Below, one piece after another: positions 33,336-41,997 of a stretch of 64,000 nt of DNA. Position 1 is the first letter of the stretch. Every line of letters starts with the position of its first letter. The notes below the pieces were generated by a model. It was not told the origin of the DNA. It ran no database searches and worked only from the letters and a program-made list of their open reading frames with translations. Both the position numbers and the translations under genes were made by a program. The DNA is taken from positions 158,371 through 222,370 of the forward strand of contig DASUKM010000030.1 in NCBI GenBank assembly GCA_036278735.1. The letters are read 5' to 3'. The stretch is from DASUKM01 sp036278735. Its GTDB lineage: Bacteria; Acidobacteriota; Vicinamibacteria; Vicinamibacterales; 2-12-FULL-66-21.

Positions 33336-35129
33336 ATGGAGACCGTCAGCCTCACGATTGACGGCCGGCAGGTGACGGTCGAGAAGGGCCGGACCGTCCT
33401 GCAGGCCGCTCTCGATCACGGCATCAAGATTCCTTTCTACTGCTACCATCCGGCGCTCGGCATCGACGGATCGTGCCGCGTCTGTCTCGTCCGCATCGAG
33501 AAGATGCCGAAGCTGCAGACGTCCTGCTCCACGATGGCGGCCGACGGCATGACGGTCTACACGCAGACGCCCGACGTGGTCGAGGCGCGCGCGAGCGTGC
33601 TGGAGTTCCTGCTCATCAACCATCCGCTCGACTGCCCCGTGTGCGACAAGGGTGGCGAGTGCCCGCTGCAGGATTACTCCTATTCGTTCGGCCCGAACGA
33701 GAGCCGCATGCAGTTCCCGCGGCGGGTGTTCGACGGCGAAGGGGTGAAGGCCGACGTGGATTTCGGCCCCACGCTGATGCTGAACCGGAACCGGTGCATC
33801 CTCTGCACGCGGTGCGTACGGTTCATGAAGGACGTGGACGGGGACGCGCAGATCAACATCGTGGATCGCGGCTACGGCAGCGAGATCGCCACGTTCCAGG
33901 AGGAGGGGGTCCATTCGCTGATCTCGGGCAACCTGATGGACGTCTGCCCGGTCGGCGCGATCACGACGCGCGATTACCGGTTCAAGTCGCGCCCGTGGGA
34001 CAACCCCGAGGCGGTGGACACGATCTGCACCTACTGTGCGAAGGGGTGCAACACCACCGCGTGGCTGCGCGCGAAACCGGAGTGGGCGAAAGGCGCCCGG
34101 CTGATCCGGATGACGCCCCGCCTCGAGCCCGACGTCAACGGCTACTGGATGTGCGACATCGGCCGCTTCGACTACCACTGGATCGAGAGCGACGATCGCT
34201 TGCAGCGGCCGCTCCTCCGCGCCGCCTCGGGCACGCAGGAGCCGACGGACTGGCGCGAGGCGCTGACGAAGATCCGCGAGCGGCTCGATGCCGCCGGGGG
34301 GCCCGGGAGCCTCCGATTCTTCGTGTCGGCACACGCCTCGCTCGAGGAGCTGTTCCTGATCGGCCGGCTCGGCTCGTCCTTTGGCGTGCCCGAGGACGGC
34401 GTGGCGATCGCGTGGCGTACGCGCGAGAAGGTGCAGCCGCCGAACACGAAGTTCAAGGTGCCCGCCGTGGACGCCCCCAACGTGCGCGGCGCCCGCGATC
34501 TGGGGTTCCCGGTCAAGGCCGACGGCCACGGCGCGGCCGACGTCGCCGCGTTTCGCCAACAGGTCGAGCAGGGACGCGTGAAGGCGCTGTACGTGTTCGA
34601 CCCCGGCCCGGCGGGCTCCATCGGCGACGTGTCCTGGATCATCGCCGCCCGGAAATCCGGCGCGCTGCCGCTGCTCATCGTGCATGGCGTGCTGCTCAGC
34701 GATCTCGCGCGGGCCGGCGACGTCGTGCTGCCCGGCGCCTCCTCGTCCGAGAAGGATGCGGTCTACACGAATGAACAAGGGCGTGTGCAGGGCGCGTCGC
34801 AGGCCCTGAACCCGCCCGGGGACGCGCAGGAGGACTGGCGCGTCTTTACGAATGTGGGGATCGCCCTGGGCGTACCGCTGGAGTACACGGGCAGCGCGCA
34901 CGTGCGCGCCGACCTCGCCGGCGCGATGGCGGCCACGGCAGGCTACGAAGGGGTCGCGGCGGTCGCCTTCGCGCGCCCGGTTCCGGGGCGCAGCTGGCTG
35001 CAGGCATCCAATCCCTCGGAGCGCTGGAAGTGGAACGTGATGTTCCAGGATCTGCCGCCGATCAAGTTCGAGGGACGTCCGGAGGCCACGTCGATGCCGC
35101 GGGCCATCCCGCTCGAGGAAGTCGAGTAG
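33336..35129 (+). CDS. nuoG: NuoG-like NADH-quinone oxidoreductase subunit
   Basis: 597 residues. The N-terminal [2Fe-2S] ferredoxin domain has CYHPALGIDGSCRVC. The His/Cys N3-type [4Fe-4S] motif is HPLDCPVCDKGGECPLQD, followed by further clusters (CILCTRC and MDVCPVGA) and a molybdopterin-oxidoreductase-like domain starting TICTYCAKGC. The length is shorter than E. coli NuoG (about 900 residues), as in many bacteria. No other nuo gene is adjacent, so it may serve a second complex I or another electron-transfer complex. It lies 21 bp ahead of ccdA. Confidence 0.9.
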   Translation: METVSLTIDGRQVTVEKGRTVLQAALDHGIKIPFYCYHPALGIDGSCRVCLVRIEKMPKLQTSCSTMAADGMTVYTQTPDVVEARASVLEFLLINHPLDCPVCDKGGECPLQDYSYSFGPNESRMQFPRRVFDGEGVKADVDFGPTLMLNRNRCILCTRCVRFMKDVDGDAQINIVDRGYGSEIATFQEEGVHSLISGNLMDVCPVGAITTRDYRFKSRPWDNPEAVDTICTYCAKGCNTTAWLRAKPEWAKGARLIRMTPRLEPDVNGYWMCDIGRFDYHWIESDDRLQRPLLRAASGTQEPTDWREALTKIRERLDAAGGPGSLRFFVSAHASLEELFLIGRLGSSFGVPEDGVAIAWRTREKVQPPNTKFKVPAVDAPNVRGARDLGFPVKADGHGAADVAAFRQQVEQGRVKALYVFDPGPAGSIGDVSWIIAARKSGALPLLIVHGVLLSDLARAGDVVLPGASSSEKDAVYTNEQGRVQGASQALNPPGDAQEDWRVFTNVGIALGVPLEYTGSAHVRADLAGAMAATAGYEGVAAVAFARPVPGRSWLQASNPSERWKWNVMFQDLPPIKFEGRPEATSMPRAIPLEEVE

Positions 35130-35150
35130 GGCGGGCGCCCCCCGGGAATC

Positions 35151-35879
35151 ATGAACGAGAACGTCTCGCTGTTGGCCGCCTTCGCCGGCGGCTTCCTGTC
35201 GTTCGTGTCTCCGTGCGTCCTGCCGCTGATCCCCGGCTACATCTCGTTCGTCTCGGGCGCGACCCTCGACGACATGCGCGGAACGACGGCCGTGGTCAGC
35301 ACGTCGCGGCAGCGGGTGTTCCTGACGTCGCTGGCGTTCGTCATCGGATTCTCGATGGTGTTCGTGGCGCTCGGAGCGACGGCCACCGCGCTCGGCAATT
35401 TCCTTTTCGCGCGGCTTCCACTCCTCAGCAAGATCGCCGGCCTCGTGCTGATCGCCTTCGGACTGCACACGATGGGGGTGTTCCGCCTGGGGGTGCTCGA
35501 GACGGAGAAGCGCGTCCAGACGAAGAAGAAGCCCGCGAGCGCGCTCGGCGCCGTGCTGGTCGGGATCGCGTTCGCGTTTGGCTGGACCCCGTGCATCGGG
35601 CCGATCCTCGGCGGCATTCTGGCGATCGCCGGCTCGAAAAACAGCGTGTCGGAAGGCGTGCTGCTGCTGGCCGTCTATTCGGCGGGACTCGGCATCCCGT
35701 TCCTGATCACGTCGCTCGCGATCAACCAGTTCTTTCGCGCCACCGCGCGCATCCGGCGGTACTATCACGCGATCGAGGTCGCCTCGGGCATGCTGCTGAT
35801 CGCGATCGGCGTCCTGATCATCACGGGCCGGCTGACCATCATCGCGCGCTACCTGCAGCCCTACCTCCCGACGTACTAA
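35151..35879 (+). CDS. ccdA: CcdA-type cytochrome c biogenesis / thiol transporter
   Basis: 242 residues, six transmembrane helices. The redox cysteines are in SFVSPCVLPLIPGY (helix 1) and GWTPCIGPILGG (helix 4), the two conserved P-C motifs of DsbD/CcdA proteins that carry electrons from cytoplasmic thioredoxin to the periplasm for cytochrome c or disulfide maintenance. It follows nuoG by 21 bp and probably shares its transcript. Confidence 0.93.
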   Translation: MNENVSLLAAFAGGFLSFVSPCVLPLIPGYISFVSGATLDDMRGTTAVVSTSRQRVFLTSLAFVIGFSMVFVALGATATALGNFLFARLPLLSKIAGLVLIAFGLHTMGVFRLGVLETEKRVQTKKKPASALGAVLVGIAFAFGWTPCIGPILGGILAIAGSKNSVSEGVLLLAVYSAGLGIPFLITSLAINQFFRATARIRRYYHAIEVASGMLLIAIGVLIITGRLTIIARYLQPYLPTY

Positions 35880-35882
35880 TCC

Positions 35883-35908
35883 GGGGGGCTTTGCCCCTGG
35901 ACCCCCTT
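35883..35908 (+). terminator. GC-rich hairpin downstream of ccdA
   Basis: GGGG-CTTTG-CCCC with an outer GGGGG...CCCCC arrangement lies immediately after the ccdA stop. A short TTA follows rather than a T-run, so termination strength is uncertain. Confidence 0.45.
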
Positions 35909-35979
35909 ACACGCTCTCTCCGGGCTCGCTCGCTTACGTACTAGAGAGGCCGGCCGGCTTCCCCCACTCCGCCCGCCGC

Positions 35980-36108
35980 CCGCCCTCCGCCCTCCGCCTC
36001 CGCCCTCCGCCCTCCGCCCTCCGCCTCCGCCCTCCGCCTCCGCCCTCCGCCCTCCGCCCTCCGCCCTCCGCCCTCCGCCCTCCGCCCTCCGCCCTCCGCC
36101 CTCCGCCC
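35980..36108. repeat. Heptanucleotide microsatellite (CCGCCCT)n
   Basis: About 130 bp of tandem CCGCCCT, interrupted by a few CCGCCT units, running right up to the stop codon of the ankyrin gene on the minus strand (stop 36109-36111). The repeat is purely intergenic and is prone to slippage. Confidence 0.85.
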
Positions 36109-36768
36109 TCAGATCCGCTTGTTCAGCAAATCGATCACCTCGTCGTGATTGCGCGCGGCCGCGCGCGCGAGGGGCGTTTTCTGCTCGAGATCGACCGCCA
36201 GCGGGTCGGCGCCGCGCGCGAGCAGAGCTTCCACGACCGGTACGTAGCCCGCTTCGGCGGCGATGTGCAGCGGCGTATGGCCTCCCGCATCGGCGACCTC
36301 GACGCCGGCCCCCTGCTCGATCAGGAACAACGACACGTCGACGTGGCCACCGGCCACGGCGGCGTGCAGCGGGGTGTTCTGCAGGCTGTTCTGCGACCGC
36401 GCCTGCAGGTCGGCGCCGTGCGACGTCAGCAGCGCCGCCGCCTCGCGATGGCCGAAGAAGGCGGCCAGGTGCAGCGGCGTCCAGCCATCGTACGACCGCT
36501 CGCAGGCAGCGTCCGGCGACTGCCGCAGCGCATGCACGAGGTCGTCGCGGCGGCCGAGCGCGGCGGCCGCAAAGACGTCGACGGGCGCGCCGGCGGCCAG
36601 CAGCGCGTCGACGATCGAATGGTGCCCGCGATACAGCGCAGCCATCAGCGGCGTCTCGCCCGAGTCGGCGCGCGCGGCGGCGAGCGCCGAATCCGCCGCC
36701 AGCAGCGCCTCAATCCGCGCGAGATCTCCCTGTTTGGCCGCGTCGATGATGCCCGGCGCGTCGCTCAT
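36109..36768 (-). CDS. Ankyrin-repeat protein
   Basis: 219 residues made of about six ankyrin repeats; the consensus is visible in GETPLMAALYRGHHSIVDALLAAGA, GWTPLHLAAFFGHREAAALLTSHGAD, NTPLHAAVAGGHVDVSLFLIEQGAG and GHTPLHIAAEAGYVPVVEALLARGAD. There is no signal peptide, so it is cytoplasmic and probably a protein-binding module. Its start overlaps the stop of the lipid kinase gene (36765-36768). Confidence 0.92.
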   Translation of the reverse strand: MSDAPGIIDAAKQGDLARIEALLAADSALAAARADSGETPLMAALYRGHHSIVDALLAAGAPVDVFAAAALGRRDDLVHALRQSPDAACERSYDGWTPLHLAAFFGHREAAALLTSHGADLQARSQNSLQNTPLHAAVAGGHVDVSLFLIEQGAGVEVADAGGHTPLHIAAEAGYVPVVEALLARGADPLAVDLEQKTPLARAAARNHDEVIDLLNKRI

Positions 36769-37670
36769 CCGTCCGTCTCCTTCCGCGGCACGCGGACGCG
36801 CAGAACGCCGCGCCTCACCCGCACCGCAATGGACCCGCCCGCCTCGTCCGGCTCGCCGTCCACGTGATAGCCGATCGGTCCGTCCGTTTCAATCGTCGCG
36901 CACTCGATGGACCGACACAGGACGCCGGGGGCGCGCTGCGCGGTGCCGAAGATCAGGTGACGGCCGCTCCAGACCCGCGCGACGGCGTGCCGGTCCGCCA
37001 CGACCACCGCTTCGAGCCGTCCGTCGTCGAGGGACGCATGCGGAGCGATACGCGCCCGGTTGCCGTACTCGGGGCCGTTGGCGAACGCGATCAGCAGCGC
37101 GTCGGCTTCCAGCGTATCGCCGTCCAGGCGGATGCGATAGCGAGCCGACCGGTATCGCCACGCTTCGTGGATGCCGATGCGCAGATAGGGCCCCATGCCG
37201 CGCCGCCCCCTCGCCAGCCGGTTGAAGCGGCGGGCGATCGCCGCATCGACGCCGATGCCCGCAATATTGAAGAAGAGGCGGCCGCCCATGTCGCCGGCGT
37301 CGATGACGCGCGTCGTGCCGTGCAGCGCGACGCGCAGCGCCTGGTCGGGATCGCGCGGCACCCCGATGGCCGATGCGAGGCCGTTGCCCGAGCCGGCCGG
37401 TACGATCCCCAGCGACACGGCGGTACCGGCTACTACCGATCCCACCTCGTTCACGGTGCCGTCGCCCCCCCAGACGACCACGACATCGGCACCGCGCGCC
37501 ACCGCGGCGGCGGCGATCTCGCGTGCGTGCCCTGCACGTTCGGTCAACACGATAGTGCCGTCGATCCCGCCGGCGCGGAAGCGATCCGTCAGCCGTGCGA
37601 TCCGGCGCGCCGCCTCGCGCGGATCGGTGCCGGCACCCGACAGCGGATTGATGATCGCGGTCACATTCAT
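36765..37670 (-). CDS. Diacylglycerol kinase-family lipid kinase
   Basis: 301 residues from the ATG at 37670; the frame extends upstream but without family similarity. DAGK catalytic features are INPLSGAG at the N-terminus, VVVWGGDGTVNEV (nucleotide loop), PAGSGNGLASAIGV, FFNIAGIGVDA, and late GYHVDGEP. The family phosphorylates diacylglycerol or related lipids at the membrane (DgkB/YegS/BmrU). It is followed by the ankyrin gene with a 4-bp overlap. Confidence 0.92.
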   Translation of the reverse strand: MNVTAIINPLSGAGTDPREAARRIARLTDRFRAGGIDGTIVLTERAGHAREIAAAAVARGADVVVVWGGDGTVNEVGSVVAGTAVSLGIVPAGSGNGLASAIGVPRDPDQALRVALHGTTRVIDAGDMGGRLFFNIAGIGVDAAIARRFNRLARGRRGMGPYLRIGIHEAWRYRSARYRIRLDGDTLEADALLIAFANGPEYGNRARIAPHASLDDGRLEAVVVADRHAVARVWSGRHLIFGTAQRAPGVLCRSIECATIETDGPIGYHVDGEPDEAGGSIAVRVRRGVLRVRVPRKETDG

Positions 37671-37730
37671 GAAAAGGTCTGCAGTCGAAATGCTATAGTA
37701 CCCGCGCATCTTGCGCCGCTGGAGGGGTTG

Positions 37731-38954
37731 ATGACGAGACGAGCTGTTCGCCTGACGCTGCTGATGGTGTTCCTGGCGGCAGTGGGGGTGACGGCTTATC
37801 TCTTCTGGACCGCCGACCAGCAGGCGCGTGGTCTCGAATCGTCGGCGCGCCGTTTCGACGATCGCGCGCGCGCGGCCGAGCTCCGCATCGACGATCTCCG
37901 TGCCGCGCAGCAGGCCTGCGTCGCCACCGGCCAGGGGCAGGACTTCTGGATCAAACAGACGGCGGCCGTCCTCGCGGACGTCCGCTCGCGCCTTCACGCG
38001 CTGGAGTCAGACGCCGCGCCTGGCGAGGCGACCGCCTCGCTCGATCAGGCCGACGGCGCGATGCAGGATTTCCAACAGATGGACGCGCGCGCGCGCGAAT
38101 ACCTGCGCGCCGGGCAGCTCACGTTCGCCTCGGACCTGATTTTTGCCGACGGCCTCGACCTCACGCACAAGGCAGCAGCAGGCGTCGAGGCGGCACGCGT
38201 CGCGACGCGCGCCGATCGGGATGCCGCCGTCGACGGCATGCGGCGGCGTCAGCTCTTCTCCGTCGGGGCCGCGGCCGCGACCGCGGTGCTGATCGTCCTG
38301 TTGCTGCTGCCGGCAGGCTCTGCCACCGAACCGGCGGTTGACGGGCGGCCGATCGTTCCGTCGATCGCCGCGCCGCCGGATCCGGTGGCCGCGGCGCTCG
38401 ACGATTCGATGGCCGAAGGATGGCGGCCGGCCCGAACCGTGGAAGACGTGCCGGCCCCAGCGGTCGAAGCCGTCGCCGCGCTGGACTTCACGGCTGTCGC
38501 GTCCTTGTGCGGCGAGCTCGCGCGTGTGGTGGACACCGGCACGCTGCAGGGGCTGCTCGCGCGCGTCGCGGCGATTCTCGACGCCACCGGCATCATCATC
38601 TGGATCAGCGATCCGGACGGCACCGAGCTGAACCCGATCCTCGCCCACGGGTACTCGGCCGCCATGATCACGCGCCTGGGCACGATCAAACGCGACGCCA
38701 GCAACGTGACCGCCGCCGCGCTGCGCACCGGCCTCACGCAGGTCGTCAACGGCGACGCCGTCTCCAACGGCGCCGTCGCCGCCCCGATCGTCACGCCGGG
38801 GGGATGCGCCGGGGTCATGGCCGCTGAGCTGCGGCAGCATGGCGAAAGGCAGGACGTCACGCTCGCCGCCGCCGGCATCATCGCCGCGCAGCTCGCCACG
38901 CTGCTCGGGCCGCCTCTGGCTCGCCCGCAAGGACGCGCCGAGCTCGGCGCCTGA
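37731..38954 (+). CDS. Membrane sensor protein with a GAF-like C-terminal domain
   Basis: 407 residues from the ATG at 37731, preceded by GGAGGGG. TM1 is at residues 7-26, followed by an extracytoplasmic helical region (about 30-165) rich in Ala, Asp and Arg, typical of four-helix sensor domains. TM2 (ATAVLIVLLLLP) is at about 185. The cytoplasmic part ends in a GAF-like domain (LQGLLARVAAILDATGIIIWISDPDG). No kinase, cyclase or methyl-accepting output is visible, so it must signal through a partner. Confidence 0.78.
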   Translation: MTRRAVRLTLLMVFLAAVGVTAYLFWTADQQARGLESSARRFDDRARAAELRIDDLRAAQQACVATGQGQDFWIKQTAAVLADVRSRLHALESDAAPGEATASLDQADGAMQDFQQMDARAREYLRAGQLTFASDLIFADGLDLTHKAAAGVEAARVATRADRDAAVDGMRRRQLFSVGAAAATAVLIVLLLLPAGSATEPAVDGRPIVPSIAAPPDPVAAALDDSMAEGWRPARTVEDVPAPAVEAVAALDFTAVASLCGELARVVDTGTLQGLLARVAAILDATGIIIWISDPDGTELNPILAHGYSAAMITRLGTIKRDASNVTAAALRTGLTQVVNGDAVSNGAVAAPIVTPGGCAGVMAAELRQHGERQDVTLAAAGIIAAQLATLLGPPLARPQGRAELGA

Positions 38955-38957
38955 CGT

Positions 38958-39827
38958 TCAGTCCGCGCCGGAGATAATCCGGCCGCGATCCCCCCGACCG
39001 GTCTCGATCGTGCCATTCAGCCGCTGCGACTTCCGGTCGCGCACGATCTCGATGGCGACCGCGCCTGCCTCGAGGCCACCGACCGCATGCCTCAGGTCCG
39101 ACGTGCTCTCGATCGACGCGTCGTTGATGCCTGTGATGACGTCCCCTGCCCGAACACCGGCCTTCTGCGCCGCAGAGCCGTCCTGAACGGACCGAACGAG
39201 CACCCCTGCCTTCGCACCGAAGAAGTCGCGGAGCTGCGGCGAGAGGTCCTCGACCGTGACGCCCAAACGTCCGCCCTCGGTCTCGTACCGGAACATGAAG
39301 CCAGGCGGAGACGGCGGCAAGGGAGCGGCGGGCGGCGAGGGGGGCGCGACCCAGTCGAAGCTGCCGCTGCCGCCGCGCCACCCGGGCGTCCGCTTCAACG
39401 ACGAGAAGACGTCGTTCACGTCGGGCGTCACGGTGATCTTCGTCTGCTGTCCTTGGCGAAGGACGGTCGCCTCGACCTTTCGTCCCGGCGGCGTCTCCTG
39501 AACGAGGCGTTCGAACTCGCGCGCGCTGCGGACGCGTTCGCCGTCGAAGCGGGTCACCACGTCTCCCGACTGGATGCCGGCGCGCTCGGCGGGGCTGTCG
39601 GTCTCGACGGATTCGACGACGGCTCCCTCGCTCGCGTCGCCGCTCTCGGCGTCCCGAACCGTCACGCCGATCTGCGGTCCGCCTGCGAGGAGTCGCACGA
39701 TGCGGGTCCGTGCGCGACCGGAGTCGGCACGCCGATCCTGCGCGTGGGCCACCGGGCCGAGCGACGCGCTCGCGCCGGCCGCAATGATGAAGGCGGCGGC
39801 CAGGCCCGCCGCGGTTCCAGATGTCAT
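38958..39827 (-). CDS. Secreted protein with two PDZ domains
   Basis: 289 residues with a signal peptide ending near VAHAQ. PDZ1 covers about residues 50-135 (VVESVETDSPAERAGIQSGDVVTRFDG) and PDZ2 about 185-280 (LGVTVEDLSPQL...AQKAGVRAGDVITGIND), separated by a Pro-rich linker. No trypsin-like protease domain precedes them, unlike HtrA/DegQ. It probably acts as a periplasmic scaffold or substrate-binding protein. It is convergent with the GAF sensor gene, 3 bp apart. Confidence 0.88.
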   Translation of the reverse strand: MTSGTAAGLAAAFIIAAGASASLGPVAHAQDRRADSGRARTRIVRLLAGGPQIGVTVRDAESGDASEGAVVESVETDSPAERAGIQSGDVVTRFDGERVRSAREFERLVQETPPGRKVEATVLRQGQQTKITVTPDVNDVFSSLKRTPGWRGGSGSFDWVAPPSPPAAPLPPSPPGFMFRYETEGGRLGVTVEDLSPQLRDFFGAKAGVLVRSVQDGSAAQKAGVRAGDVITGINDASIESTSDLRHAVGGLEAGAVAIEIVRDRKSQRLNGTIETGRGDRGRIISGAD

Positions 39828-40098
39828 GGGTGCTCCTTCCGCAATCTCAAAAGTCAGACGGGGCGCCGGCGGAAAAGGTTGTTCAGTCGTCCGGTCCGGA
39901 GGTCAGGGCGTCCGCGCGAAAGGACGGCCGGCCGCACGGATGCCGCGGATTCCGCGCAATTTGCGCGGCATGCGTTTTGATGAAGAGCGGATCGGCCGCG
40001 CGAAGTCAACGGGGTGCGTTAACTCAGGCAGGCGCTGGCATCGCCGCATCCCGTCGTAAGTCAGGCGACTTTGGCGCGGCCATTCCTGTGTCCCCAAG

Positions 40099-40149
40099 CG
40101 GTCAGCCCATCAAGGGCTGACCCACATTGCGGGGCTTCATGCCCTGACC
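40099..40149. repeat. REP-like double hairpin, copy 3
   Basis: The palindrome GTCAGCCC-ATC-AAGGGCTGAC (40101-40121) is followed by a second hairpin, GGGC-TTCAT-GCCC (40132-40144). The same two-part arrangement is seen at copy 1. It lies 9 bp beyond the 3' end of the GAF-SpoIIE gene and may act as a 3' end or terminator structure. The rest of the 39828-40157 gap shows nothing recognisable. Confidence 0.7.
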
Positions 40150-40157
40150 GTCGGTCT

Positions 40158-41960
40158 TCAGGCGGTGATCCGCACGGCCACGGTCGTGGTGTCGTCGTTG
40201 GGCGGCGCGCCGTCGCGGAACTCGTCCACCGCCGCGACGATGCGGTCGACGACGACGCTGGCCGGTTCATCGCGCACCCGCGCGACCACGTCGATGAGCC
40301 TGGCGGCGGTGAACTCCTGCCCGGCCCGATTCATGGCTTCGTGGACGCCGTCGGTGCTGAACACGAACAGGTCGCCGGGGTGCAGCGCGTATGTCACCTC
40401 GTCGTACGTCGAGCCATGGAACGCGCCGAGCGGCACGCCGGGCAGCTCGATCGGCGCACACGTCGTGCCGGTGCACCGGATCGGATACGGCAGCCCCGAG
40501 TTGGCGATCGTGACGAACCGCCGCTTCAGATCGAAGATGGCGTAGCAGAGCGTGCAGTAGTACTCCTCGAGCTGCCGCTGGTTCAGGATCGTGTTGACGG
40601 ACGACAGCACGCTGGCCGGGCTCGATCGATCCGGCAGATAGCGGCGGCGGAACGTGCGCCCGCGCACCAGCTCCGCGGCGAAGACGCTGTACAGCGCGGC
40701 GGGCACCCCTTTGCCCGACACGTCGCCGACGGCCACGACGAGCGTGTGGGTCTCGGGCGCGAGATAGTCGTGAAAGTCCCCGCCCAGCTCGCGCGCCGGT
40801 GCGAACCGCGCGGCCACCTCCACCCCCTTCATCCGCTTGGGCGGACCCGGCGGCAGCAGCGCGGTCTGGACGCGCTGCGCGAAGCGCACTTCCTTTTCGA
40901 GCCTGACCTCGTTGGCGCGCACCGCCTCGTACAGCCGGGCGTTCTCGATCGCGACGGCCGCCTGGCTCGCGAGCAGCGTCAGAATCTCCACGTCGCGCTT
41001 GCTGAACGCGTCGAGCTGCGGGCTCTCGAGGTCGAACACGCCGATGCAGCGATCCTTCAGCAGCATCGGAATCGCCAGCTCGGAACGGACGTCCGGGACG
41101 AGCGAAATGTACCGCTGGTCCCGGGAGACGTCCGGGACGAGGACCGGCGCCTTGTGCAGCGCCGCGTAGCCGACGAGCCCTTCGCCGAGCCGCACGCGCG
41201 GCACCTCCACCCGTTCGCCGTACTGCACGGCGAGCTTCATCTCGAGATCGCCGCGCTCCTCGTTGAGCAGCAGGATCCCGAACGTGCGATAGTCGATCAC
41301 CCGCCGCGCGAGCTGGGCGATTCGCGCGAACAGTTCGTCGAGGTCGAGCACCGACGCGACTTCCCGCCCGATTTCGGCCAGCGTCTCGAAGGCGTCGGCG
41401 TCCGTGCGGCTGCGTTCGTACAGGCGCGCGTTGACGAGCGCGACCGCCACGTGCGTGCCGATCTGCCGGAGGATGGCGAGGTCGCTCGACGTGAAGTGAT
41501 CGCGATAGTGGCTCAGGATGTTGATCGCGCCGATCGGCCGGGCCTTGTGCACGAGCGGGACGACGATCTCCGACGCCATGCCCGGAACGAGCTGAACGTA
41601 GCGCGGGTCCGACGTGACGTCGTTGACGAGCAGCGGCTGGCCGCCGGTCACCGCGGCGCCGACCAGCCCCTCGTCGGGACGCAGCCGCATCGGCTCGTCG
41701 CGCGGCGGGTAGCCGACCGAGTACGCGACCCGCAGCTCGCCGCGCCGATCGTCGAGCAGGTACACGGCGAGCGCGTCGAACCGGATCAGCCGCCGGATGA
41801 GTTCGGGAATCTGCGGCAGCAGCTCGCCCAGATCGAGCACGCTCGTGACCTGCCGGCCCAGATCGAAGAGCGTCGTGAGCATCTCCTGCTCGCGCCGCAT
41901 GGCCGCGCGTTCGGCGTCGTTGAGGGCAGGAAACTGGTCGGTGGAAGGTCCGTCTGTCAC
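40158..41960 (-). CDS. GAF-GAF-SpoIIE serine phosphatase
   Basis: About 600 residues. I prefer a GTG start at 41960 (VTDGPSTDQF), because the ATG at 41999 overlaps the divergent fabZ start codon. Two GAF domains occupy about residues 20-180 (LLDDRRGELRVAYSVGYPP, GAINILSHYRDHF) and 195-350 (ILLLNEERGDLEM). A short coiled linker (RLEKEVRFAQRVQTALLP) leads to the PP2C/SpoIIE domain with GGDFHDYL, VGDVSGKGVPAAL, NSGLPYPIR, LFVFSTDGVHEAMN and NDDTTTVAVRI. It is cytoplasmic, probably small-ligand-sensing, and acts in partner switching. Confidence 0.92.
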   Translation of the reverse strand: MTDGPSTDQFPALNDAERAAMRREQEMLTTLFDLGRQVTSVLDLGELLPQIPELIRRLIRFDALAVYLLDDRRGELRVAYSVGYPPRDEPMRLRPDEGLVGAAVTGGQPLLVNDVTSDPRYVQLVPGMASEIVVPLVHKARPIGAINILSHYRDHFTSSDLAILRQIGTHVAVALVNARLYERSRTDADAFETLAEIGREVASVLDLDELFARIAQLARRVIDYRTFGILLLNEERGDLEMKLAVQYGERVEVPRVRLGEGLVGYAALHKAPVLVPDVSRDQRYISLVPDVRSELAIPMLLKDRCIGVFDLESPQLDAFSKRDVEILTLLASQAAVAIENARLYEAVRANEVRLEKEVRFAQRVQTALLPPGPPKRMKGVEVAARFAPARELGGDFHDYLAPETHTLVVAVGDVSGKGVPAALYSVFAAELVRGRTFRRRYLPDRSSPASVLSSVNTILNQRQLEEYYCTLCYAIFDLKRRFVTIANSGLPYPIRCTGTTCAPIELPGVPLGAFHGSTYDEVTYALHPGDLFVFSTDGVHEAMNRAGQEFTAARLIDVVARVRDEPASVVVDRIVAAVDEFRDGAPPNDDTTTVAVRITA

Positions 41961-41997
41961 GTGAAGGCCGTGTCCCGGATTATACTGACAATTCCTC

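Noticed and set aside
28740..35768. A 2342-residue open frame on the minus strand opposite the giant secreted protein and nuoG-like gene
   Set aside because: High GC leaves few stops in antisense frames. The translation is Arg/Ala/His-rich low complexity without motifs, while the plus strand holds clear domains and codon bias.
35887..35895. GGCTTTGCC after ccdA as another transposon end
   Set aside because: It is the loop side of a GGGG-CTTTG-CCCC hairpin, with no paired end, no transposase and no target duplication nearby.
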